Positions 33,588 through 43,304 of a stretch of DNA of 50,647 bases are shown piece after piece. The DNA is from Limnohabitans sp. (GTDB taxonomy: Bacteria > Bacteroidota > Bacteroidia > Flavobacteriales > Flavobacteriaceae). The notes below the pieces were generated by a model. That model was not told the DNA's origin and did no database searches. It saw nothing but the letters and a program-made list of their open reading frames with translations. Location of the stretch: assembly GCA_030053945.1 (NCBI GenBank), contig JASGCW010000011.1, positions 1 to 50,647 of the forward strand, given 5' to 3'. Within the stretch, counting starts at the first letter, position 1. The number at the start of each line of letters is the position of its first letter. A program made the translations under genes and the position numbers.

Positions 33588-36089
33588 ATGGCAAAAAACT
33601 TAGTAATCGTAGAGTCGCCTGCCAAGGCAAAGACAATCGAAAAATTTTTAGGAAAAGACTATCAAGTTGAATCTAGTTATGGACATATAGCTGATTTACC
33701 GTCCAAAGAAATTGGTGTTGATGTAACCAATAAATTCAAACCCAAATATGAAGTTTCTTCTGATAAAAAAGCTTTGGTGAAAAAACTTAAAGATTTATCT
33801 AAAACAGCTGAAACGGTTTGGTTGGCATCCGATGAAGACCGCGAGGGAGAGGCTATTGCTTGGCACTTAGCGGAAGAATTAAAATTAGATAAAGCAAAAA
33901 CAAAGCGTATCGTTTTTCACGAGATTACAAAGACTGCTATTCAAAAAGCAATTGAAAACCCTCGTACTATTAATTATGATTTAGTAAATGCACAACAAGC
34001 TCGTCGTGTATTAGATAGATTAGTTGGATATGAATTGTCGCCAGTACTTTGGAAAAAAGTAAAAGGAGGATTATCAGCAGGTCGTGTTCAATCGGTTTCT
34101 GTTCGTTTAATCGTTGAGCGAGAAAGAGAAATTCAAAATTTTAAATCGGAAGCGTCTTATAGTGTTTCTGCTGAATTTGCTAACGAAGCTGGAAAAACAT
34201 TCAAGGCAAAACTTTCAAAAAATTTCGCTTCAAAAGCAGAAGCTGAAAAATTCTTACAACAAAATATTGGTTCTATATATAAGGTGTTGGATTTAGAAAC
34301 AAAACCAACAAAGAAATCTCCAGCAGCACCTTTCACAACATCAACATTACAACAGGAAGCAGCTCGTAAATTGTATATGCCTGTAGGTATTACAATGCAG
34401 GTAGCGCAACGTTTGTATGAAGCTGGACTTATCACCTATATGAGAACAGATAGTGTGAATCTTTCTCAAGAAGCAATGAATGCGGCTCAAACTGAAATTT
34501 CTAATTATTATGGAAAAGAGTTTAGTCAACCTCGAAATTATGCCACTAAATCTAAAGGAGCACAAGAAGCGCACGAAGCAATTCGACCTACAGATATGTC
34601 AAGACATACAATAGATTTAGATAGAGATCAGGCACGTTTATATGATTTGATATGGAAACGTACAGTGGCATCTCAAATGAGTGATGCACAATTAGAACGT
34701 ACGAATGTTAAGATTGAAGCAAATAATCATAAAGAAATTTTTGGAGCCACTGGAGAAGTAATCAAATTTGAAGGTTTCTTGAAAGTATATTTAGAAGGGC
34801 ACGATGATGAAGATGAGCAAGAAGAAGGTATGTTGCCAGCTTTAAAAGTGAATGAGAATTTAAAAAATAATTATATCACCGCTACAGAGCGTTTTTCTAG
34901 ACCAGCTGCTAGATATACAGAGGCATCTTTGGTTAAAAAGTTAGAAGAACTTGGTATCGGTCGTCCATCTACCTATGCGCCTACGATTTCAACTATCATC
35001 AATAGGAATTATGTTGAAAAAGGAAGTTTTGAAGGAACTGAAAGAAAATACAATCAACTAACATTAAAAAACAGCGAGGTAAAATCGGAAGTGCTGTCTG
35101 AAAATGTTGGTTCAGATAAAGGAAAGTTAGTGCCTACAGATATTGGTACTATCGTAAATGATTTCTTAGTTAAAAATTTTGAAACCATTCTGGATTATAA
35201 TTTTACCGCAAAAGTAGAACAAGATTTTGACGAAATTGCGATAGGGAAGAAGGAATGGGAAAATATGATGGCAGATTTTTACAATCATTTCCATCCAAAT
35301 GTTCAAGATGTTGAAAAAAATGCAGATAGAGAAAGTGGTGAACGTATTTTAGGAGTTGATCCTAAATCAGGAAAACAAGTTTCTGTGCGTTTGGGGAAAT
35401 TTGGACCAATGGCTCAAATTGGCGATGCAGATGATGAGAATAAACAGTTTGCCAGTTTGTTAGCAGAACAACATATTAGTACAGTAACACTAGAAGACGC
35501 TTTGAATCTTTTCTTATTGCCTAAAAACTTGGGTATATATAAAGGAGAAGAAATTGAAGTGAACAATGGTCGTTTTGGTCCTTATGTTCGTTTTGGTAAA
35601 ACATTTATTTCGTTGCCAAAAGGAGAGGATCCTTTAGATGTTACATTAGAAAGAGCGCAAGAATTAATTGATGCTAAAAACCAAGCTGATGCGCCAATTG
35701 GTCAATATCAAGGATTAGATGTTCAAAAAGGAGTAGGACGTTTTGGTCCGTTTATTAAATGGAACGGAATGTTTATCAATGTGAATAAAAAATACAATTT
35801 TGATAAATTATCACAATCAGACATAAATGAATTGATTGAAGAGAAAATGCAGAAAGATGTCGATAAGTTAATTCATAATTGGACAGAAGAAGGAATTCGT
35901 GTTGAAAAAGCGCGTTGGGGGCGTTCGGTTATTTTGAAAGGAAAGATGAAAATCGAATTAGGAAAAGAGGTAGATGCTTCAAAATTGACTTTAGATCAAG
36001 TAAAAGAATTAATAGAAGCAAAATCGCCTAAAAAAGCTCCTGTAAAAAAAGCCACAGCTGCAAAAAAAGCAACTGCTAAAAAGAAATAA
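33588..36089 (+). CDS. topA: DNA topoisomerase I
   Basis: 833 aa; relaxes negative supercoils. Toprim domain with Glu9 and the Asp82-Asp84-Glu86 cluster (SDEDREGEA); catalytic Tyr284 in LITYMRTDSVNLS. The C-terminus lacks Cys4 zinc fingers and instead carries repeats of the type GRFGPYVRFGKTFISLP and GRFGPFIKWNGMFINV, then a basic Lys/Ala tail (KKATAAKKATAKKK), as in other Bacteroidota. It is 3 bp from the following arginase-fold gene, so the two may be co-transcribed. Confidence 0.98.
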   Translation: MAKNLVIVESPAKAKTIEKFLGKDYQVESSYGHIADLPSKEIGVDVTNKFKPKYEVSSDKKALVKKLKDLSKTAETVWLASDEDREGEAIAWHLAEELKLDKAKTKRIVFHEITKTAIQKAIENPRTINYDLVNAQQARRVLDRLVGYELSPVLWKKVKGGLSAGRVQSVSVRLIVEREREIQNFKSEASYSVSAEFANEAGKTFKAKLSKNFASKAEAEKFLQQNIGSIYKVLDLETKPTKKSPAAPFTTSTLQQEAARKLYMPVGITMQVAQRLYEAGLITYMRTDSVNLSQEAMNAAQTEISNYYGKEFSQPRNYATKSKGAQEAHEAIRPTDMSRHTIDLDRDQARLYDLIWKRTVASQMSDAQLERTNVKIEANNHKEIFGATGEVIKFEGFLKVYLEGHDDEDEQEEGMLPALKVNENLKNNYITATERFSRPAARYTEASLVKKLEELGIGRPSTYAPTISTIINRNYVEKGSFEGTERKYNQLTLKNSEVKSEVLSENVGSDKGKLVPTDIGTIVNDFLVKNFETILDYNFTAKVEQDFDEIAIGKKEWENMMADFYNHFHPNVQDVEKNADRESGERILGVDPKSGKQVSVRLGKFGPMAQIGDADDENKQFASLLAEQHISTVTLEDALNLFLLPKNLGIYKGEEIEVNNGRFGPYVRFGKTFISLPKGEDPLDVTLERAQELIDAKNQADAPIGQYQGLDVQKGVGRFGPFIKWNGMFINVNKKYNFDKLSQSDINELIEEKMQKDVDKLIHNWTEEGIRVEKARWGRSVILKGKMKIELGKEVDASKLTLDQVKELIEAKSPKKAPVKKATAAKKATAKKK

Positions 36090-36092
36090 ACT

Positions 36093-37238
36093 ATGGTTTT
36101 TGATTTTTTAAAGCCTATTGATACAGATTTGTTGATTGATATTCAAAATCAATCCCCTCAAACATTAGGAAGAAAAGTAGTTTTTAATACCGAAACGGAA
36201 TTTCCTAATCTTGAATTAGCAAAAATTGCAGTTGTTGGAGTTTTAGAAAGCAGAGGTCTGGGAAAAGAAAATAAAACTGCTGACTTAACTTTAATAAGAA
36301 AAGAAATATATTCTTTGTTTCCAGGTAATTGGAATGCTCAAATTGTAGATTTAGGAGATATTGTTGCTGGAGAATCAATAGAAGATACGTATTTTGTTTT
36401 AAAGAATGTTGTTGAGCTATTAATAAAAAATAATATTTTACCAATTGTTATAGGTGGTTCACAAGATTTGACTTATGCGATGTATAGAGCATATGATAAA
36501 TTGGAACAGATGGTAAACGTGGTTTCAGTCGATAGTAAATTTGATTTCGCAAGAGAAAATGGTTTTTTGGCAGATTCTTATCTAACAAAGATGATAGTGG
36601 ATGAACCAAATAATCTATTTAATTATAGTAATATTGGTTATCAAACCTATTTTAATCCACAAGAAGAAATTGATTTAATTGAAAAATTGTATTTTGATGC
36701 ATATCGTTTAGGTGAAGTAGCATATAATCCAACAATTTCCGAACCTGTTTTTAGAGATGCAGATTTAGTGTCAATAGATATGAATTCAGTTATGTCTGCA
36801 TATTCGGCAAATTTTGCTAATTTTGCATCTAATGGTTTTAGCGGAAAAGAGATATGTTCATTCTCTCGTTATGCAGGAATTAGTGACAAAGTAACTTCTT
36901 TTGGAGTTTTTAATCATAATTATAGTAGTGCAGAGTCGGTCTTGATTGCTCAAATAATTTGGTATTTCATAGAAGGATTTCATTATCGATCAAACGAATA
37001 CCCTTTTGGGACAAAGGATAATTTTATAAAATATATTGTAACTCTAGAAGATGAGTTGATTTTTTATAAAAGCGATAAAACGGAACGTTGGTGGATAGAA
37101 ATACCTTTTTTATCAAATTCGAACAATAAACTAAAGAAAGTTACGTTACTTCCATGTACAAATGATGATTATTTGGAGGCTTGTAGAGGGAATGTTCCAG
37201 AACGATGGTGGAAAGCACAAAGGAAGAATATTTTGTAA
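36093..37238 (+). CDS. Arginase/formiminoglutamase-fold protein with degraded metal site
   Basis: 381 aa. The ureohydrolase fold is recognisable (ILPIVIGGSQDLTYAMYRAYD, VNVVSVDSKFDF, DADLVSIDMNSV, FSRYAGISDKVTSFGVFN). The manganese ligands are only partly kept: GGDHS is GGSQD (His replaced by Gln124), DAHxD is DSKFD (Asp147 and Asp151 kept, His lost), and the SxDxDxxDP site reads SIDMNSVMS (Asp230 kept, second Asp is Asn232). It is therefore probably not an active ureohydrolase. It lies 3 bp after topA and 116 bp before gldK, a position conserved near the gld locus as far as I know. A structural or regulatory role is an inference. Confidence 0.8.
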   Translation: MVFDFLKPIDTDLLIDIQNQSPQTLGRKVVFNTETEFPNLELAKIAVVGVLESRGLGKENKTADLTLIRKEIYSLFPGNWNAQIVDLGDIVAGESIEDTYFVLKNVVELLIKNNILPIVIGGSQDLTYAMYRAYDKLEQMVNVVSVDSKFDFARENGFLADSYLTKMIVDEPNNLFNYSNIGYQTYFNPQEEIDLIEKLYFDAYRLGEVAYNPTISEPVFRDADLVSIDMNSVMSAYSANFANFASNGFSGKEICSFSRYAGISDKVTSFGVFNHNYSSAESVLIAQIIWYFIEGFHYRSNEYPFGTKDNFIKYIVTLEDELIFYKSDKTERWWIEIPFLSNSNNKLKKVTLLPCTNDDYLEACRGNVPERWWKAQRKNIL

Positions 37239-37354
37239 AAACAATAAATTGTAATAAAAAAGTTAAGATTTTTTTAAAAAAATTTTTTTTTTAAAAAATA
37301 AATAGATAGGTTTACGCTCTAAAACACAAGAATACATACATAACCCAAATTTAT

Positions 37355-38743
37355 ATGAAGAAGTTCATTTTATTAACAGTATTAGTTTCGCTTTTATACA
37401 GCTGCGGAGGTTCAAGTGATAAAGGTCAACTTGTAGGTGTAAAAGGTAAAGCATGGCATCCAGAAAAACCTTATGGTATGACTTTGATACCAGGAGGTGC
37501 TTTCATTATGGGTAAATCAGATGATGATTTAGCTAGTGTGCAAGATGCGCCAACAAAAACGGTAACTGTTCGTTCGTTTTATATGGATGAAACTGAAATT
37601 ACAAATAGTGAGTATCGTCAGTTTGTTAACTGGGTAAGAGACTCTATAGTAAGAACAAAATTGGCTATAGCTGCAGATGAGCAAGGTGCTAAATCTGACG
37701 GGAAATCTTCTAAAAAAGGAGGAAGTATAGGTGATTATGCTTTTAAAGATGCCGATACAACAAAAATGTCTGTATACGATAAGTATATGTATGATAACTA
37801 TTATAGTGTTGGTTCAGGTGATGATCCATATGCTGGTAGAAAATTAAATAAGAAAACTCCAATCAAATGGGGTACAGGTCAATATCCAGATGCTAGCTAT
37901 GCAGAGGTTATGGATTCTATGTATATTCCAGTTGAAGAAGCTTATAATGGTTTAAGAACTTTAAATGTAGATAAGTTAGAGTTCCGTTATTCTTGGATGG
38001 ATATTCAAGCAGCTGCTAAAGCTAAGAAAGGAAAACGTAAAGAGTTTATCCGTAAAGAGAAATTAAAAATCTATCCTGATACAACAGTTTGGATTAAAGA
38101 CTTTGCTTATTCATACAATGAGCCAATGCATAATGATTATTTTTGGCATCAAGCTTACTCTGATTATCCAGTAGTTGGAGTTACTTGGAAACAAGCTAAA
38201 GCATTCTGTGCTTGGAGAACATTATATCATAATGCTGAAAGAAAAAGACGTCATTCAGAATTCGTGAATTCTTATAGACTTCCAACTGAAGCTGAATGGG
38301 AATACGCTGCTCGTGGTGGTATAGAGTCTGGAACATATCCTTGGGGTGGTCCTTATGCTAGAAATGACCGTGGATGTTATTTAGCTAACTTCAAACCTTC
38401 TCGTGGTGATTATGCTGCAGATCAAGCTTTATATACTGTAGAGGCAGATGCTTATGAAGCAAATGACTATGGTTTATATAATATGGCAGGTAACGTTTCT
38501 GAATGGACAGATTCTTCTTATGATCCTGGAGCTTACGAATTAGTATCTACAATGAACCCAAATGTATCAGATCAAAAAAATATGCGTAAAGTAATCCGCG
38601 GAGGTTCTTGGAAAGATGTTGCATATTTCTTACAAGTTAGTACACGTGATTTTGAATATGCGGACTCAGCAAGAAGTTATATCGGATTTAGAACTATCCA
38701 AGATTATATGGGTACAGACGCAACTAAAAACGCTAGAAAATAA
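37355..38743 (+). CDS. gldK: Gliding motility/T9SS lipoprotein GldK
   Basis: 462 aa. Signal peptide with lipobox (LLYSC, Cys17). The body is an FGE-sulfatase-like domain (GMTLIPGGAFIMG, MDETEITNSEYRQFVNW, YRLPTEAEWEYAARGG, NVSEWTDSSYDP, VIRGGSWKD). GldK (PorK in Porphyromonas) forms the periplasmic ring of the type IX secretion system with GldN under the outer membrane. First gene of gldKLMN. A weak promoter (TAGGTTTA at 37307-37314, after a long T/A tract) lies about 40 bp upstream. Confidence 0.98.
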   Translation: MKKFILLTVLVSLLYSCGGSSDKGQLVGVKGKAWHPEKPYGMTLIPGGAFIMGKSDDDLASVQDAPTKTVTVRSFYMDETEITNSEYRQFVNWVRDSIVRTKLAIAADEQGAKSDGKSSKKGGSIGDYAFKDADTTKMSVYDKYMYDNYYSVGSGDDPYAGRKLNKKTPIKWGTGQYPDASYAEVMDSMYIPVEEAYNGLRTLNVDKLEFRYSWMDIQAAAKAKKGKRKEFIRKEKLKIYPDTTVWIKDFAYSYNEPMHNDYFWHQAYSDYPVVGVTWKQAKAFCAWRTLYHNAERKRRHSEFVNSYRLPTEAEWEYAARGGIESGTYPWGGPYARNDRGCYLANFKPSRGDYAADQALYTVEADAYEANDYGLYNMAGNVSEWTDSSYDPGAYELVSTMNPNVSDQKNMRKVIRGGSWKDVAYFLQVSTRDFEYADSARSYIGFRTIQDYMGTDATKNARK

Positions 38744-38795
38744 TTTAACAACCAAACACAAATATCTATTAACACTTAACTAAATTTTATTTATT

Positions 38796-39440
38796 ATGGC
38801 AATTTTAAGCAAAAAAACAATGAATTTCGCTTATGGTATGGGAGCGGCAGTAGTAATTATCGGAGCTTTATTTAAAATTACTCACTTCGAAATTGGACCA
38901 TTAACAGGAACTTTGATGTTATCGATTGGACTAGTTACTGAAGCTTTAATCTTCGCTTTGTCAGCTTTTGAACCAGTAGAACATGATTTAGATTGGACTT
39001 TAGTTTATCCAGAATTAGCAGGTGGACAAGCAACAGACAAGAAGAAAAAAGAAACTCCTCAAGATGCGCAAGGTTTATTATCTCAAAAGTTAGATGCTAT
39101 GCTTAAAGAAGCTAAAATTGATGGAGAATTAATGTCTAGTTTAGGAAACAGTATCAAAAATTTTGAAGGTGCTGCTAAAAGTATTTCTCCAACTGTAGAT
39201 GCTATGGCTGGTCAAAAGAAATATGCTGAAGAAATGATGACTGCAGCATCGTCTATGGAATCATTAAATAATTTATACAAATCTCAATTAGAAAGTGCTA
39301 CTCGTAATGCTGAAGCTAATAGAGAAATAGCAGAAAATGCAGCTAAATTAAAAGAACAAATGCAGTCTATGACAGCAAATATCGCTTCTTTAAACAATGT
39401 TTATGGTGGTATGTTGTCTGCAATGAGTAATAGAGGTTAA
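38796..39440 (+). CDS. gldL: Gliding motility/T9SS inner-membrane motor protein GldL
   Basis: 214 aa. Two membrane helices (about 9-26 and 36-58; MNFAYGMGAAVVIIGALFKI) carry the conserved Glu of TEALIFALSAFEP that takes part in proton conduction. The C-terminal part is a long cytoplasmic helix/coiled coil. GldL forms a pentamer around the GldM dimer; this GldLM motor uses the proton gradient to drive T9SS export and gliding. Located 52 bp after gldK. Confidence 0.98.
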   Translation: MAILSKKTMNFAYGMGAAVVIIGALFKITHFEIGPLTGTLMLSIGLVTEALIFALSAFEPVEHDLDWTLVYPELAGGQATDKKKKETPQDAQGLLSQKLDAMLKEAKIDGELMSSLGNSIKNFEGAAKSISPTVDAMAGQKKYAEEMMTAASSMESLNNLYKSQLESATRNAEANREIAENAAKLKEQMQSMTANIASLNNVYGGMLSAMSNRG

Positions 39441-39494
39441 TTAGTTTTTTTAAACTAAAATTTATTTTTAATAACAAAAACTAATTAAAAGAAA

Positions 39495-41030
39495 ATGGCA
39501 GGAGGAAAATTAACCCCTAGACAGAAGATGATTAACCTAATGTATCTGGTTTTCATCGCGATGTTGGCAATGAATATGTCAAAAGAAGTATTATCAGCTT
39601 TCGGATTGATGAACGAAAAATTCGAAGGCGCTAATAATTCATCTGCAACTACAAACGAAGAAATGCTTAAGTCTTTAGATAAAAAAGCTGCTGAATCTAA
39701 AGGAGACTTTATTGCAGCCGCAGAATCTGCTCACAAAATTCAAGGTGTGACTAAAGGATTTTATGACTATATTGAGACTTTAAAAAAGCAAGTATTAGAA
39801 GGAGTTGAAGCAGATCCAGAAACTGGAAAATTACCTTACGAATCAATGGATAAAGGAGAGAGTATTGATAATTGGTTTACTGGAGAAGGTTATACCGCTA
39901 AAGGTAATGAAATTATTTCAAAAATTGAAAAGTTTAAAGCAGATGTAAAAGCAGCTTTAGGAACAAATATTAAGTACGCACCTCTTATTGCTGAAATCAA
40001 TAAAAAGTTTGATGTTTCTGATGTTGCAAATAAAGAAGGGCTAAAGGACAAATATTTAGCCTATCATTTTAAAGGTTTTCCAGCTGTAGCTTCATTAGCT
40101 AAATTATCAGCTTGGCAAAATGATGTTAAGAAACTTGAGGCTGATGCATATAGTGTTGCCTTAGGAAAAGCGGCAGTGAGTGAAGCTTCTTACAGTAAAT
40201 TTCAAGCAATAGTTGTTTTAGATAAAAATGCTTATTTCCAAGGAGAGAATGTAACAGGTAAAGTTGTTTTAGGAAAATATGACCCTAATGCACAATTTTC
40301 TGGATTTAAAGGACCTGGTAAATTAGTTAATGGTCAAGCTATATTATCTACAACTGCTGGTGCAGTAGGTGAGCAAACAATTGGAGGTTCATTTAATTTT
40401 ATGGAAGATGGTAAGCCTATCACTTTGCCTTTTAAAGGATCTTACGTTGTAGTACCTCGTCCAAATTCAGCTACAATCTCTGCTGATAAAATGAATGTTG
40501 TTTACCGCGGTGTACCTAACCCTATGACAATTTCATTTGCTGGTGTTGGATCAGACAAAGTGAGAGCTTCAGCTCCAGGTATGTCTGCTGCTGGTGGCGC
40601 TGGTAAATATGTTTTACGTCCAGGTACTGGAAGTGAAGTAATGATTAATGTTAGTGCGACATTACCTGATGGGAAAGTAGTTAGTGATAAAAAGGCTTTC
40701 CGTATTAAAGGATTACCTGCACCAACTGGAAAAATCCGTGGAGAAGTTAATGCTAAAGGTCAAAAAAGTAACTTAGAGACTTGTACAGTATCAGCAGTTA
40801 TGGAAGATTTTGATTTCCCTGTAACAGTTAATGTAACGCAGTTTAATATTAAAGTTCCAGGACAACCTACTATTGTGGTTTCTGGTAACAAAATGGATAG
40901 CAGAGCTAGAGCTGCAATTCAAAAAGCTCAAAGAGGTGATATGGTTGTGATTTCTGAAATCAAAGCTAGCTTTGTAGGAATTGACCAAGTTACTAAGAGA
41001 GTATCTACTTGTACTTATGAAGTACAATAA
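39495..41030 (+). CDS. gldM: Gliding motility/T9SS motor protein GldM
   Basis: 511 aa. One membrane helix near the N-terminus (MINLMYLVFIAMLAMNMS) with the conserved segment KEVLSAFGLMNEKFE after it; the large periplasmic part consists of successive beta domains (D1-D4) reaching to the GldK/GldN ring. GldM transmits the rotary motion made by GldL. It lies 54 bp after gldL and 48 bp before gldN. Confidence 0.98.
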   Translation: MAGGKLTPRQKMINLMYLVFIAMLAMNMSKEVLSAFGLMNEKFEGANNSSATTNEEMLKSLDKKAAESKGDFIAAAESAHKIQGVTKGFYDYIETLKKQVLEGVEADPETGKLPYESMDKGESIDNWFTGEGYTAKGNEIISKIEKFKADVKAALGTNIKYAPLIAEINKKFDVSDVANKEGLKDKYLAYHFKGFPAVASLAKLSAWQNDVKKLEADAYSVALGKAAVSEASYSKFQAIVVLDKNAYFQGENVTGKVVLGKYDPNAQFSGFKGPGKLVNGQAILSTTAGAVGEQTIGGSFNFMEDGKPITLPFKGSYVVVPRPNSATISADKMNVVYRGVPNPMTISFAGVGSDKVRASAPGMSAAGGAGKYVLRPGTGSEVMINVSATLPDGKVVSDKKAFRIKGLPAPTGKIRGEVNAKGQKSNLETCTVSAVMEDFDFPVTVNVTQFNIKVPGQPTIVVSGNKMDSRARAAIQKAQRGDMVVISEIKASFVGIDQVTKRVSTCTYEVQ

Positions 41031-41078
41031 TAAAGTAAAATAATCGTTTATTTATTTGAACGCCTCAAATACAAAATT

Positions 41079-42173
41079 ATGAATTGGAGAAATTTATTTT
41101 TAGTCTTATTTGTTTCTGTTGGAAGTACTACTTTCGCTCAATCAAATTTATTGAATGCTAAGGTACCTACCGATATCGGTAAGAAATCACCAGCTCAATT
41201 ATTAAAAGACAATGATAAACCATTAGAATATGGTTATATTGATGATCGTGATGTTTTAATGTCTAAAAAAACTTGGGAAATTATTGACCTTGATGAAAGA
41301 GTTAACTTTCCTTTGTATTATCCAATTGACACTGCTAATGTTGGTGCTGATAGACGTTCATTGTATGATGTCTTAGTTAAAGGAATTAAATCAGGTAAAA
41401 TCACTGAAGTTTATGGTGATAGTTACTTTAGAGAGAAGAAAACTTTAAAAGATATCAATGCATCTTTATCAAAAGTAGATACTACAGATGCTGGTCGTGA
41501 ACAAATGAACGAAGACCCAGCAGCGTTTAGGCCTAAAATTAACAAAAAACCTATCTACAAAGGTGATCCAATTCCTGCTAAAGCAGTATTGAATGCTGGA
41601 GTAGATCCTAATGCTTTAGCAGTAGAAGAACCTGCTGTGAAAGGAAAAGGGAAAAAGAAAAAGAAAAAGGTTAAAAAGCAAGTAATCGGTTATGTTATGG
41701 ATACTATACCTGCTGCTAGAAAAATTTCTGAGGAATATATTAGCCGTACAGATTTAGCCTCTATAGATGTATCTGATTATAAAATTGTAGGTCTTTGGTA
41801 TTTTGACAAAAGACAATCTGATTTACGTTACCGTATTTTAGGTTTATGTCCAGTAATCCCTGATGTTTATACTATGGGTAAAACTGAGGAAGAGAAAGAT
41901 TATGTTGAACTATTCTGGATTTTCTATCCAGGTGCTCGTGAATTATTACATGAGTGGAAAGCATTCAATGATAAAAACTCTTCAATGCCAATTTCATTTG
42001 ATCATCTTTTAAATTCACGTCGTTTTAATGCGAATACTTACAAAGAGGAAAACGTTTATAACGATAGAGAAATTAAAGATTATATGAAAGAGAACTCTTT
42101 AATGCAATTATTAGAATCTGAAAGGGTAAAAGATAAAATTCGTAATTTCGAACAAGATATGTGGAATTACTAA
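41079..42173 (+). CDS. gldN: Gliding motility/T9SS periplasmic protein GldN
   Basis: 364 aa. Signal peptide 1-20 (ending TTFA), then the GldN/PorN domain (KTWEIIDLDERVNFPLYYP, RRSLYDVLVKGIKSGKITEVYG, GLWYFDKRQSDLRYRILGLCPV, LFWIFYPGARELLHEW). GldN binds GldK to make the periplasmic ring. A Lys-rich stretch at 188-200 (KGKGKKKKKKVKK), within a longer poorly conserved insert (about 140-200), splits the domain and makes the protein long. Last gene of the operon; a strong terminator follows at 42196. Confidence 0.97.
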   Translation: MNWRNLFLVLFVSVGSTTFAQSNLLNAKVPTDIGKKSPAQLLKDNDKPLEYGYIDDRDVLMSKKTWEIIDLDERVNFPLYYPIDTANVGADRRSLYDVLVKGIKSGKITEVYGDSYFREKKTLKDINASLSKVDTTDAGREQMNEDPAAFRPKINKKPIYKGDPIPAKAVLNAGVDPNALAVEEPAVKGKGKKKKKKVKKQVIGYVMDTIPAARKISEEYISRTDLASIDVSDYKIVGLWYFDKRQSDLRYRILGLCPVIPDVYTMGKTEEEKDYVELFWIFYPGARELLHEWKAFNDKNSSMPISFDHLLNSRRFNANTYKEENVYNDREIKDYMKENSLMQLLESERVKDKIRNFEQDMWNY

Positions 42174-42195
42174 AAATTAATTTCTCCAATTATAT

Positions 42196-42228
42196 AAAAA
42201 ACTCCAGTTGAATCAATTGGAGTTTTTT
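42196..42228 (+). terminator. Intrinsic terminator of gldKLMN
   Basis: AAAAACTCCAGTTGA pairs with TCAATTGGAGTTTTT (one G-U pair), then a T-run. Its T-run merges with the next promoter. Confidence 0.88.
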
Positions 42229-42235
42229 ATTTTTG
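42208..42235 (+). promoter_or_regulatory. Promoter of the DAO-family gene, inside the gldN terminator
   Basis: TATTTTTG (42228-42235) matches the -7 consensus; a TTG lies at 42208-42210 with a 17-bp spacer. The ATG begins 5 bp after the -7 element, so transcription would start at or next to the start codon. Confidence 0.5.
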
Positions 42236-42239
42236 CACT

Positions 42240-43301
42240 ATGATAGATTATTTAATTGTTGGTGCGGGTATTGCAGGTTTGTCTTTTGCTGAATTGAGCT
42301 TGCAAAATGACAAAAGTTTTAAAGTAATTGAAAATTATTCTACAAATGCTTCACGCATAGCTGGTGGCTTATATAATCCTGTTATTTTGAAACGTTTTAG
42401 CGAGGTATGGAAAGCTAAAGAGCAACTTGAATTCGCATTACCTTTTTTGCAATGTATAGAGTCCAAATTGAATGTTAAATTTGATTACAAAATTCCTATT
42501 TATAGAAAATTCGCTTCTATTGAGGAGCAAAATAATTGGTTTCAAGCTGCTGATAAGCCTAATTTAGGACCTTTTCTATCTACAAAAATTATACATAGAC
42601 AATATCAATCCATTTCATCACAATTCGGATTTGGTGAAGTTTTGCAAACTGGTTATGTTGAAATAGCAACTTTAGTGGATCATTATATTAATTTCTTAAA
42701 AGGGAGTGATCTGTTTTTTAATGAAACGTTTGATTATAATGCTATTGTTTTTAAGGATAATTATATTGAATACAAAGGCATTGCTTTTAAAAATATTGTT
42801 TTTGCTGAAGGTTTTGGTTTAAAAAACAATCCTTTTTTTAACTATTTGCCACTTGATGGGACAAAAGGTGAACTTTTAATCATTAAGGCACCAGATTTAA
42901 ATTTAGATGTGGTTCTAAAATCAAGTATTTTTATTTTACCTATAGGCAATGATATGTTTAAGGTTGGAGCGACATATAATTGGACCGATAAAGATGACTT
43001 TCCTACTGAAGAAGGTAAAAATGAATTGATTTCTAATTTAAGAGAGTTAATTGATTGTGATTTTCAAATTGTAAAGCATTTTGCTGGCGTTCGTCCTACA
43101 GTGAAGGACAGGCGGCCTCTTGTAGGAACACATCATATATATAAAAACTTTCATATTTTGAATGGGTTAGGGACAAGAGGTGTTATGCTTGGTCCATGGT
43201 TAGCTAAAGCATTATTTGAAAATGTTGAAAATGGAATTTCTTTAGACTCAAATATTGATATTAAACGCTTTGATAAGAGAAATAATATTTGTAGAGGTTA
43301 A
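42240..43301 (+). CDS. FAD-dependent oxidoreductase (DAO family)
   Basis: 353 aa. N-terminal FAD-binding motif IVGAGIAGLSFAEL (7-20), later GGLYNPVILKRF and the C-terminal HFAGVRPTVKDRRPLVGTHH...ILNGLGTRGVMLGPWLA, the layout of glycine/D-amino-acid oxidase-like enzymes. No membrane segment or signal peptide. The substrate cannot be told from sequence. Probably a single-gene unit with a leaderless or very short-leader mRNA; it converges with the DUF983 gene, 3 bp between stops. Confidence 0.85.
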   Translation: MIDYLIVGAGIAGLSFAELSLQNDKSFKVIENYSTNASRIAGGLYNPVILKRFSEVWKAKEQLEFALPFLQCIESKLNVKFDYKIPIYRKFASIEEQNNWFQAADKPNLGPFLSTKIIHRQYQSISSQFGFGEVLQTGYVEIATLVDHYINFLKGSDLFFNETFDYNAIVFKDNYIEYKGIAFKNIVFAEGFGLKNNPFFNYLPLDGTKGELLIIKAPDLNLDVVLKSSIFILPIGNDMFKVGATYNWTDKDDFPTEEGKNELISNLRELIDCDFQIVKHFAGVRPTVKDRRPLVGTHHIYKNFHILNGLGTRGVMLGPWLAKALFENVENGISLDSNIDIKRFDKRNNICRG

Positions 43302-43304
43302 TTC

